A program made the translations under genes and the position numbers. A DNA stretch of 5,828 nt from assembly GCA_021841725.1 (NCBI GenBank), contig JAKCEC010000092.1, forward strand, positions 1 to 5,828, written 5' to 3'. Under the pieces are notes generated by a model. That model did no database searches. It was given only the letters and a program-made list of their open reading frames with translations, and was not told the origin of the DNA. Of the stretch, positions 1 through 5,150 are shown in pieces (within the stretch, counting starts at the first letter, position 1; each line of letters starts with the position of its first letter). This DNA is from Actinomycetes bacterium (GTDB lineage Bacteria; Actinomycetota; Acidimicrobiia; Acidimicrobiales; RAAP-2).

Positions 1-353
1 AAGTGGGGGGTGAGCCTTTCTTCGTCCGCTTGGTCGACGCCTTTTATTCCGCCGTGGTCGAGGACGACATCCTGCGCGCGATGTACCCGGAGGACTTGAC
101 GGAATCCAAGCGCACCATGGTCCTGTTTCTCTCACAGTACTGGGGTGGTCCGACCACCTATATGCAGGAGCGGGGTCACCCTCGATTAAGGATGCGTCAC
201 GCCCCCTTTCGCATCACCAAACAGGCGCGCGACGCGTGGGTGCACGCCATGACGTCGGCGCTCGCGAGTGTGCGTTCGGAGTTGACCATCGAACAGTTCG
301 ACGAGATGACGGCGTACTTCGAGATGGCCGCGCACCAGATGCGCAATGTCTGA
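1..353 (+). CDS. glbO: Group II truncated haemoglobin (GlbO type), 5' end outside window
   Basis: A haem-binding 2-over-2 globin of the truncated group II family. In this family the protein binds O2 and other small ligands in the cytoplasm, with proposed roles in oxygen, NO or peroxide handling. The reading frame is open from the left edge (phase starts at base 3) to TGA at 351-353. The GTG at base 3 is probably internal, because alignment from memory to mycobacterial GlbO indicates about 8 residues missing. Counting from that GTG, the visible family residues are Tyr15 (B10), Tyr28 (CD1), the QYWGGPTTY block at 45-53, the HPRLRMRHAPF block at 59-69 with proximal haem ligand His66 (F8), and Trp79 (G8), which is diagnostic for group II. 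The C-terminal YFEMAAHQM block is also typical. One residue is missing after PED relative to GlbO. The PH-domain gene follows 39 bases later. The family call is very secure; the physiological role is not. Confidence 0.95.
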   Translation, partial: VGGEPFFVRLVDAFYSAVVEDDILRAMYPEDLTESKRTMVLFLSQYWGGPTTYMQERGHPRLRMRHAPFRITKQARDAWVHAMTSALASVRSELTIEQFDEMTAYFEMAAHQMRNV

Positions 354-392
354 GAATCGCCCACCGCGGGACTATCCATTTCGAGGGGTCGC

Positions 393-935
393 GTGAGTCG
401 GCGATGGCGCCTCGATAGCGGCGAGTCCCTGGTGATCAGCGGTGCGCCGGTGGCCCGGGGCGTCGTCGGACCGTTCCTTTCCTTTGTTCTCATCGAGGGT
501 GGAGTGACGGCGCTGGCGACGCAGTGGGGGCTACTTCACCGGTACGAGGGCATCGCGCTCCTCTTCGTCGGCTTCATCCCCGCGCTGCTTCTCTTCACGC
601 GGACCTGGCGATGGCGGTCGCACAAGATCACCGTGACGACTCGGCGAGTGCTGATCGAAGGGGGCGTGCTCTCGCGGTATTCGACACAGGTCAACGTGAG
701 CGACGTGGTGGCGACGCGCGTCGAACAGTCCCTCGCCCAACGCCTTCGCCGGCGTGGCGCGGTGGTCGTGGACACGTCCTCGGGCTCGATAACCCTGCCC
801 ATCGTGCGTCACCCCGCCGCGCTCGGACGCTTGATCGATCGCACGCGGCGCGATGAGGCCTCGGCGGACTCGCGGTCCTGGGATCAGTGGTTCGCCGACC
901 CCGATCCGGGTCGGGACCGCCCCCTCGAGGGGTGA
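393..935 (+). CDS. Membrane-anchored bacterial PH-domain (bPH2/DUF304, YdbS-like) protein
   Basis: A predicted inner-membrane protein of 180 residues with a cytoplasmic PH-like domain. GTG at 393 is chosen because GAGGGG lies about 6 bases upstream (383-388). The polar N terminus (1-20) precedes two hydrophobic segments at about 22-44 and 52-70, separated by a short loop, which suggests a membrane hairpin. A basic TWRWRSHK stretch at 71-78 then leads into the bPH2 domain (about 74-150). The signature ITVTTRRVLIEGGVLSR (79-95) and the downstream QSLAQRLRRRGAVVVDTSSG region (112-131) fit the DUF304 pattern of a strand, then V, then the RLxGxGxVxVxTSxG motif. The tail (153-180) is rich in Asp and Arg and looks disordered. 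Proteins of this family are linked to membrane or envelope functions, but mostly without defined biochemistry. No partner can be inferred from the neighbours. The domain call is confident; the function is unknown. Confidence 0.85.
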   Translation: MSRRWRLDSGESLVISGAPVARGVVGPFLSFVLIEGGVTALATQWGLLHRYEGIALLFVGFIPALLLFTRTWRWRSHKITVTTRRVLIEGGVLSRYSTQVNVSDVVATRVEQSLAQRLRRRGAVVVDTSSGSITLPIVRHPAALGRLIDRTRRDEASADSRSWDQWFADPDPGRDRPLEG

Positions 936-956
936 CCGTGGGGTGGTCGCGTCCAT

Positions 957-962
957 TACCGT
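957..962 (+). promoter_or_regulatory. Putative -10 box TACCGT of a leaderless promoter
   Basis: TACCGT fits the actinobacterial -10 consensus TANNNT. Six bases separate it from the ATG at 969, so a start site at the usual distance would fall on the A of the ATG and give a leaderless mRNA. A possible weak -35, GTGACC at 932-937, overlaps the stop of the upstream gene with a 19-base spacer. The only SD-like run, GGAGG at 963-967, lies one base from the ATG, too close for normal SD use. Confidence 0.5.
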
Positions 963-968
963 GGAGGA

Positions 969-1175
969 ATGGACAAATATCGCTGTACCGCATGCGGCAA
1001 TGTGACCCGTTTCGACGTGGTCGAGACGACCACCGTTCGCTCCTTTCACCACTACACGGTGGGCGGTGAACTCACGATTGAGGAGCCCGAGGTGGTGTCG
1101 CGCATCGTGGACTCGGTGACGTGTCGTTGGTGTGGTCACGGTCGCGGGGTTGAGGTCACCACCGAGGGCGAGTAA
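969..1175 (+). CDS. Small four-Cys zinc-ribbon protein of unknown function
   Basis: A 68-residue hypothetical protein. Two CxxC knuckles, Cys6/Cys9 (YRCTACGNV) and Cys52/Cys55 (TCRWCGHG), are 42 residues apart and each is followed by Gly, the usual form of a zinc ribbon with four Cys ligands. The segment between them is hydrophilic, with a His pair at 27-28 and an acidic stretch around 34-41; the tail is acidic (TTEGE). There is no signal peptide or membrane segment, so it is probably cytoplasmic. ATG at 969 is chosen because it leaves two residues before the first strand and sits the expected distance from a TANNNT box. The next gene starts two bases after the TAA, implying co-expression. 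Such ribbons may bind nucleic acid or a protein partner or simply be structural, and the sequence does not decide between these. The zinc-binding fold is confident, the role unknown. Confidence 0.8.
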   Translation: MDKYRCTACGNVTRFDVVETTTVRSFHHYTVGGELTIEEPEVVSRIVDSVTCRWCGHGRGVEVTTEGE

Positions 1176-1177
1176 TC

Positions 1178-1573
1178 GTGCGCTCCTTCGAGGGCACGCG
1201 AGAGCGCCGAGCACCGCGTCGCTATCGAGGCACGACTCTCCACGGAGACGTGGTCGAAGGGGAGTTCACCACGCGCACGCTGGTACTCGCGGTCAAGGAC
1301 GACTGTCTGGGGTGCGAGAGCGTGGTCGCGTCGTCCGCGCAGGCGTTCGGAGAGGTGGCCACCCTCGTGGTCGCGGCGCGCCCCTCGGCGGACCCCGCGT
1401 GGGCGACAAGTGCCCACCAGCTGTTGGTCTCGGAGTCCCTGCTCGCCGACCTCGATGTGCGTTGGCCCCCCTTCTACGTTTTGGTCGACCCGCGTGACGA
1501 GCGGGTGGTGTGCGAGGGGGTGGTCTTTGCGCCCGCGCAAGTTCGCGAAGAAATCGCTCCGTATCTCACGTGA
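1178..1573 (+). CDS. Thioredoxin-fold-like protein with CxxC motif, unknown function
   Basis: A 131-residue protein I do not recognise as a named family, with the layout of a divergent thioredoxin fold. After a basic N terminus (about 1-20), a hydrophobic strand TLVLAVKDD (34-42) runs into Cys43-Leu-Gly-Cys46 and then a helix, the position of the redox CxxC in thioredoxins. A second strand ATLVVAAR (61-68) follows. Then LLADLDVRWPPFYVLVDP (88-105) resembles the thioredoxin segment in which a conserved cis-Pro precedes a strand (here Pro97/Pro98), with a further strand at 109-116 and a terminal helix QVREEIAPYL. A third Cys lies at 112. There is no signal peptide, so a cytoplasmic location is likely. 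GTG at 1178 lies two bases after the previous stop, with GAGGG at 1164-1168 as a plausible SD. This suggests translational coupling to the zinc-ribbon gene. The reading frame is very likely real; a redox activity is inference. Confidence 0.75.
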   Translation: MRSFEGTRERRAPRRYRGTTLHGDVVEGEFTTRTLVLAVKDDCLGCESVVASSAQAFGEVATLVVAARPSADPAWATSAHQLLVSESLLADLDVRWPPFYVLVDPRDERVVCEGVVFAPAQVREEIAPYLT

Positions 1574-1626
1574 CGGGCGACGTGTGACAGGGTCGCGCCA
1601 GGATGCTGATGACTGAAAGGGGCATC

Positions 1627-1833
1627 GTGTCCGGAATCGAAGTGTCAATAAGTTGTGGTGACTGCGTGCGACGGTCTACTCCCGATTGCGAGGATTGTCT
1701 GGTGAGTTACGTGCTGGGGGATCAGCCCGAGACCTTGACGATGAGCGCCGAACTCGCCGACGTCGCGGGAATGCTGTCGCGCGAAGGACTGGTCCCTCGC
1801 CTCAAGTTCCGCCGGGCGCTCAGCGATCGCTAA
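1627..1833 (+). CDS. Conserved-looking 68-residue four-Cys mini-protein
   Basis: A small protein with CGDC at 10-13 and CEDC at 21-24, giving a C-x2-C-x7-C-x2-C pattern followed by a probable short helix (LVSYVL). Four closely spaced Cys suggest a single bound zinc or possibly an Fe-S centre. The C-terminal half (about 38-68) looks like a helix plus a basic end, SREGLVPRLKFRRALSDR. I recall similar short CGDC...TPxCxDC proteins in Actinobacteria, all hypothetical. GTG at 1627 is preferred over the in-frame ATGs at 1603 and 1609 because AAAGGGG at 1616-1622 is a usable SD and the shorter form begins just before the conserved block. The 53-base gap upstream contains GTGACA at 1584-1589, a possible -35, but no good -10. 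It is not WhiB: the Cys spacing and the missing glycine-rich turn do not fit. Coding status is fairly secure, function unknown. Confidence 0.75.
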   Translation: MSGIEVSISCGDCVRRSTPDCEDCLVSYVLGDQPETLTMSAELADVAGMLSREGLVPRLKFRRALSDR

Positions 1834-1843
1834 TCGCACCCAC

Positions 1844-1849
1844 TAGCGT
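1844..1849 (+). promoter_or_regulatory. Putative -10 box TAGCGT before the glycosyltransferase
   Basis: TAGCGT matches TANNNT and is separated by 7 bases from the ATG at 1857, so the transcript could start at or next to the start codon. No clear -35 is visible 16-19 bases upstream. GGAGGG (1850-1855) follows at once but leaves only one or two bases before the ATG, tight for an SD. The sequence TAGCGTGGAG is nearly the same as that before the gene at 969. Confidence 0.5.
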
Positions 1850-1856
1850 GGAGGGA

Positions 1857-3014
1857 ATGGCCCGCCATCTCCTGGTGACCAACGATTATCCGCCCAAGAC
1901 GGGTGGAATCCAGGTCTACCTCCACGAATTGTGGCGTCGCCTAGAGTCGGGTCGCGCGGTGGTCATCACCGCCACTTCGCACCCCGATGCCGCCGCCTTT
2001 GATGCGGCGGACAGTGTGGTGGTCGAGCGAGTCCCGGGCTCGACGCTCATCTTGCCGACTCGTAAGAATCGTGCCCTGATCGAGGCGGCCATTGAGCGAC
2101 ATCAACCGGATCTGGTGCTGTTGGACCCCGCCTGGCCCTTGGGGTTACTCGGCGCGACCCTGTCGCGACCCTACGGGGTCGTCCTGCACGGGGCGGAGGT
2201 CGCCATCCCGGCGCGCGTGCCGCTGCTGGCATCGAGCCTGCGCTACGTGTTGCGCCACGCCACGGTGGCGGTGAGCGCGGGGGGCTATCCCGAAGCGGAG
2301 GCTCGGCGCAACGCCGCGGAGTGGATGCCCCCGACCATCCAGGTGCCCCCGGGCGTCGACACCCGTCGATTCGCGCCGTTGTCGGCGGGGCGTCGCGATG
2401 AGGTACGTGCCGCACTCGGGGCGTCGCCGACGACCCTCCTCGTGAGTTCCTATTCGCGCCTCGTGCCGCGCAAGGGAATGGATACGCTGATCCGCGCCAG
2501 TGCGCACTTGGCGGCCGATTTTCCGACCCTGCGCGTCGTTATCGGGGGAGCCGGTCGTGATCGCACCCGCCTCGAGAAATTGGCGACGCGCCTCGCGGCA
2601 CCGGTCACGTTCGTGGGGCGCGTACCCGACGACGATCTCCCAGAGTGGCTGGGCGCGAGCGACGTGATGGTCATGGACTGTCGAAGTCGCTGGGCCGGCC
2701 TCGAGCAGGAGGGCTTCGGTATCGTCTTCTTGGAAGCCGCGGCGGCCGGGGTCGCCCACATCGCGGGTCGCTCCGGCGGAAGTCACGAGGCGGTTCGCCA
2801 CGGACTCACCGGACTCGTGGTCGATAATCCCCGTAGCGCCCAGGCCCTCGCTGCGGCGATGGCCCAACTCTTGAGCGACGCCCCCCGGCGCGCGTCCCTC
2901 GCGACCCGGGCGCGTGCGGTGGCCGTCGAGGAGTTCGATTGGCGAGTCTTGGCCCAACACCTCGGCACCGCGCTAGCGCCCTTCGACCACGGCCCAACGC
3001 CTTCGGCTAATTGA
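1857..3014 (+). CDS. GT4-family glycosyltransferase, PimB'-like (probable mannosyltransferase)
   Basis: A 385-residue retaining GT-B glycosyltransferase. Closest in appearance is PimB', which adds the second mannose from GDP-mannose to phosphatidylinositol mannoside at the inner face of the membrane. The N-terminal acceptor domain opens with HLLVTNDYPPKTGGIQVYL (4-22), including the GGIQ loop of this family, and contains VVLHGAEV (108-115) with the likely active-site His111. The C-terminal donor domain begins with a PPGVDTRRFAPL linker (164-175). It carries SRLVPRKGMDTLI (200-212), with the phosphate-contacting Arg201 and Lys206, and the E-x7-E motif EGFGIVFLE (Glu285, Glu293). The length is normal for the family. 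The frame is open upstream to 1686, but that part overlaps the preceding gene and has no family similarity, so ATG 1857 is used. The next two genes may be functionally linked. Family assignment is very secure; the acceptor is inferred, and another GDP- or UDP-sugar remains possible. Confidence 0.93.
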   Translation: MARHLLVTNDYPPKTGGIQVYLHELWRRLESGRAVVITATSHPDAAAFDAADSVVVERVPGSTLILPTRKNRALIEAAIERHQPDLVLLDPAWPLGLLGATLSRPYGVVLHGAEVAIPARVPLLASSLRYVLRHATVAVSAGGYPEAEARRNAAEWMPPTIQVPPGVDTRRFAPLSAGRRDEVRAALGASPTTLLVSSYSRLVPRKGMDTLIRASAHLAADFPTLRVVIGGAGRDRTRLEKLATRLAAPVTFVGRVPDDDLPEWLGASDVMVMDCRSRWAGLEQEGFGIVFLEAAAAGVAHIAGRSGGSHEAVRHGLTGLVVDNPRSAQALAAAMAQLLSDAPRRASLATRARAVAVEEFDWRVLAQHLGTALAPFDHGPTPSAN

Positions 3015-3024
3015 AGGGGCTGTC

Positions 3025-3030
3025 TAGAGT
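3025..3030 (+). promoter_or_regulatory. Putative -10 box TAGAGT before the SRPBCC-ROK-LLM operon
   Basis: TAGAGT fits TANNNT and lies just after the glycosyltransferase stop. A weak -35-like TTCGGC occurs at 3002-3007 with a 17-base spacer. A start near 3037 would leave a leader of roughly 12 bases containing most of the strong SD GGGAGGAGG (3036-3044) before GTG 3049. It shares TAG-N-GTGGAG with the box at 1844. Confidence 0.4.
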
Positions 3031-3048
3031 GGAGTGGGAGGAGGTGTC

Positions 3049-3495
3049 GTGGTTCAGCGTGCGACGCAGTCAATTGTCGTAGCGGCCGCGCCGTTCGCGG
3101 TCTACTCCGTCGTCGTTGACTTCGACCGGTACCGTGAATGGGTGGCCGACTTGAAGAGCATCGAGGTCCTCGAGCGCGACGCCGACGGCCGGGCCCTCGA
3201 GGTCGCCTTCCGCGCGGCGGCGTTCGGCCGCTCGGCGAAGTACGAGTTGCGCTACGACTACAGTCTCGCCCCCGCGACGCTCAGGTGGCGTCAGACGCGA
3301 GGTGACGTGGTGGATACGATGAACGGCGCTTATCACTTCCGTACGGGCCCTTCGCCCCACACGACCGAGGTGACCTATGACCTCGAAGTCGCGCTCGCCG
3401 TAGCGGTGCCGCAGTTCATCCAGGCCCGCGCCGCCTCGCGGATCCAGCGCCACGCGCTGGTCGAGTTGAAGAACCGGGTCGAGGTGCTGGCGTGA
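3049..3495 (+). CDS. SRPBCC/START-like (polyketide cyclase/COQ10-type) protein
   Basis: A 148-residue protein of the START/Bet v 1 helix-grip fold, which forms a deep hydrophobic pocket for lipids or other nonpolar ligands. It starts with a first strand ATQSIVVAAA (5-14), then the helix and signature VYSVVVDFDRYREWV (18-32). Alternating strands follow (IEVLERDADGRALEVAFRAAAFG, then YELRYDYSL and TLRWRQTRGD). A long C-terminal helix (about 121-145, PQFIQARAASRIQRHALVELKNRVE) would close the pocket. GTG 3049 is preferred over the in-frame GTG at 3034 because GGGAGGAGG at 3036-3044 then serves as SD. The shorter protein also begins at the usual point for the family. The stop overlaps the start of the ROK gene by 4 bases (GTGA). 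As I recall, M. tuberculosis TB16.3 is a protein of this type encoded near pimB', matching the upstream gene here. The ligand is unknown; a link to envelope lipid metabolism is inference. Confidence 0.88.
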   Translation: MVQRATQSIVVAAAPFAVYSVVVDFDRYREWVADLKSIEVLERDADGRALEVAFRAAAFGRSAKYELRYDYSLAPATLRWRQTRGDVVDTMNGAYHFRTGPSPHTTEVTYDLEVALAVAVPQFIQARAASRIQRHALVELKNRVEVLA

Positions 3496-4463
3496 GTGAA
3501 GTGGCCGTCGGACTCGACGTGGGCGGCACCAAGGCACTCGCGGTGTTGGTGAGTCGCGACGGTGAGATTCTCGACGAACTGCGCACTTCGACACCCCACG
3601 ATGCCGAGGGCGGCGCGGGGGCCGCCACCGCGCGGGTGCTGGCTGAGCAGGTCACCACCTTCGCCGAGCGCCACGGGCTCGACGTGACCACGCTGGCCAT
3701 CGGCGTCGGCATGCCGGGCATGGTGCGACGCGACGGCCGTCTGGCCTTCGCCCCCAACCTGCAAACGGTGTCGGGCGCGTCGTTCCCCGAGTTGCTACGC
3801 GATTCGATCGGCGCCACCGCGGTGTTCATGGAGAACGACGGAAATTGCGCCGCCCTGGGCGAGTACGCCTGGGGTGCGGGGCGCGGCGTCGACAATTTTG
3901 TGATGGTCACGCTCGGTACCGGTATCGGGGGTGGCATCATCGCCAACGGCGCGTTGGTGCGCGGACGCAGTGGATTCGGTGGGGAGATCGGTCATATGGC
4001 GGTCGAGGCGCGCGGCGCGTTGTGCGGGTGCGGCGGCTACGGCTGTTGGGAGCGCTACGCGTCGGGGAACGGGTTGGCGCGCCTCGCTTTCGAGTGGGCC
4101 TCTGAGGGTCGCCTACCGCGGCTCACGGCTCAACGCGGGGGTGCCCAGAACGTGCGCGGCGAGGACGTGACGACGGCCGCGCGCGACGGCGACGACGAGG
4201 CGATCTCGCTCATGAACGAGGTGGCGTGGTGGCTCGCTCGGGGACTGGCCAATCTCGTCGCCATTTTGGACACCGGTCACTTCGTCATCGGAGGGGGACT
4301 CTCGGCCGCCTCGGATCAGTTGCTGCCCAGCGCGCGTGAGTACCTGGCGGAGTTGACCTTCGGCTACGACAAGCGACCGCCCATCGTGGTCGTCCCCTCG
4401 GGACTCACGGTGCACGCCGGGGCGCTGGGTGCCGCGCGGGTGGCCTTCGACCGTCAGGCATGA
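3492..4463 (+). CDS. glk: ROK-family sugar kinase, probable glucokinase
   Basis: A 323-residue ROK kinase, most likely phosphorylating glucose to glucose 6-phosphate in the cytoplasm. The phosphate-1 loop is GLDVGGTKALAVLV (7-20). GVGMPGMV (71-78) and APNLQ (87-91) follow. The sugar-binding and catalytic segment is MENDGNCAALGE (113-124), with Asp116 as the expected catalytic base and Asn115 beside it. The phosphate-2 loop is LGTGIGGGI (141-149). The ROK signature GGEIGHMAV (163-171) continues into the zinc site, with His168, Cys178, Cys180 and Cys185 as expected ligands; Glu165, His168 and Glu187 fit the hydroxyl-binding positions of glucokinases. FVIGGGLS (264-271) is the adenosine region. 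There is no N-terminal winged helix, so this is an enzyme rather than a ROK repressor. Start GTG 3492 has GAGG at 3481-3484. It overlaps the SRPBCC stop by 4 bases and its own stop overlaps the next ATG by 4. Glucose specificity is inferred; another hexose, or polyphosphate as donor, is possible. Confidence 0.93.
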   Translation: MSEVAVGLDVGGTKALAVLVSRDGEILDELRTSTPHDAEGGAGAATARVLAEQVTTFAERHGLDVTTLAIGVGMPGMVRRDGRLAFAPNLQTVSGASFPELLRDSIGATAVFMENDGNCAALGEYAWGAGRGVDNFVMVTLGTGIGGGIIANGALVRGRSGFGGEIGHMAVEARGALCGCGGYGCWERYASGNGLARLAFEWASEGRLPRLTAQRGGAQNVRGEDVTTAARDGDDEAISLMNEVAWWLARGLANLVAILDTGHFVIGGGLSAASDQLLPSAREYLAELTFGYDKRPPIVVVPSGLTVHAGALGAARVAFDRQA

Positions 4464-5134
4464 GGGTCGGCGTCGTCCTCCCGACGTTTCGCGACGCGGC
4501 GGACGACGCCCTCGAGGTGGCGCGACGCTGCGACGAGCTGGGTCTCGACGGCGTCTTCGCCTACGACCACCTCTGGCCCATGGGCTCTCCGACGCGTCCG
4601 TCGCTGGCGCCCTTTCCGGTACTCGCCGCGGTGGCCGCGAGGTCCTCGTCGTTATGGCTCGGGCCCCTGGTGGCGCGCGTGGGGATGGTGGGCCCTCGTC
4701 ACCTCGTCGGTCAGTTCCGGTCGCTCGCTTTGGTCGCCCCCGGTCGAGTCGTCGCGGCCATCGGGACTGGTGACGCGAAGTCCCGCGACGAGCTCGAGGC
4801 GTACGGACTGGCGATGCGCAGTGCCGAGGAGCGCCGCGAGGAGGTGGAGTCCGTCGCGCGCACCCTGCGCGGGGAGATGCCGGTGTGGATCGGCGCGGGG
4901 GCCGAGGCCACCAACGACCTGGCGCGCCGCCTCGGGGTGGCCCTCAACGTCTGGGACGCCGATGCCGCCCGAACCGCGCACCTCTCGGCGCAGGGACCGG
5001 TGACGTGGGCGGGTCCGGGTCGCGACGACCTCGCGCAGTTGCTCGACGAGGTGGCCCGGGCCGGGGCGCAGTGGGCCGTGCTCGCGCCGGGGGCGGACCT
5101 CGGGGCCCTCGCCGACTGGCGACACCGGGGGTGA
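4460..5134 (+). CDS. Short luciferase-like (LLM) flavin/F420-dependent oxidoreductase
   Basis: A 224-residue member of the bacterial luciferase-like superfamily, whose members use FMN or coenzyme F420 to oxidise or reduce small molecules. MRVGVVLPTF (1-10) is the first barrel strand. ARRCDELGLDGVFAYDHLWP (21-40) is the classic helix plus GxDxxxxxDHL segment seen in F420-dependent members. SSSLWLGPLVARV (62-74) and HLVGQFRSLALVAPGRVVAAIGTGDAKSRDELEAYG (81-116) are also typical. PVWIGAGAE (141-149) and WAVLAPGADL (205-214) supply later strands. The usual length is roughly 290-350 residues, so this copy is shorter, mainly between the Glu-rich helix (122-137) and the C terminus. The frame is intact, and no broken remainder is visible after the stop. 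The ATG overlaps the ROK stop (ATGA), so expression is probably coupled. F420 rather than FMN use and the substrate are not decidable here. Confidence 0.88.
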   Translation: MRVGVVLPTFRDAADDALEVARRCDELGLDGVFAYDHLWPMGSPTRPSLAPFPVLAAVAARSSSLWLGPLVARVGMVGPRHLVGQFRSLALVAPGRVVAAIGTGDAKSRDELEAYGLAMRSAEERREEVESVARTLRGEMPVWIGAGAEATNDLARRLGVALNVWDADAARTAHLSAQGPVTWAGPGRDDLAQLLDEVARAGAQWAVLAPGADLGALADWRHRG

Positions 5135-5138
5135 ATGC

Positions 5139-5144
5139 TAAATT
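5139..5144 (+). promoter_or_regulatory. Putative -10 box TAAATT before the aminotransferase
   Basis: TAAATT sits in a conspicuous AT-rich island (about 5134-5156) within very GC-rich surroundings. Six bases separate it from the ATG at 5151, placing an expected start site on that ATG. No SD-like purine run precedes the gene, which supports leaderless translation. A convincing -35 is not seen, though TGGCGA at 5117-5122 is possible. Confidence 0.55.
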
Positions 5145-5150
5145 TTGATG

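Noticed and set aside
921..932. Perfect 12-base palindrome CCCCTCGAGGGG at the end of the PH-domain gene
   Set aside because: It has no loop and no T-tract, so it is not a terminator. It lies inside the last codons of a GC-rich gene, where such a palindrome can arise by chance, and no second copy was seen.
531..1214. Long open frame on the minus strand (227 codons)
   Set aside because: It lies opposite the PH-domain and zinc-ribbon genes, both of which have family motifs. The protein is Arg/His/Gly-rich with no recognisable domain, as expected for an antisense shadow in GC-rich DNA.
1136..1648. Minus-strand open frame opposite the thioredoxin-like gene (170 codons)
   Set aside because: Its composition is typical of a shadow frame. 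The plus-strand gene fits the neighbours in direction and spacing and has a plausible fold.
1686..1856. N-terminal extension of the glycosyltransferase frame by 57 codons
   Set aside because: The extension overlaps the four-Cys gene in another frame and is Arg-rich without family similarity. ATG 1857 gives the usual start of the fold and is preceded by a -10 box.
2145..2960. Long open frame on the minus strand (271 codons)
   Set aside because: It is entirely antisense to the glycosyltransferase, shows low-complexity Arg/Gly/Ala composition and no motif, and has no promoter or SD that stands out.
3034..3048. Upstream GTG (3034) as start of the SRPBCC gene
   Set aside because: It would place the strong GGGAGGAGG inside the coding region and lies only three bases after the -10 box. 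GTG 3049 has correct family length and a usable SD.
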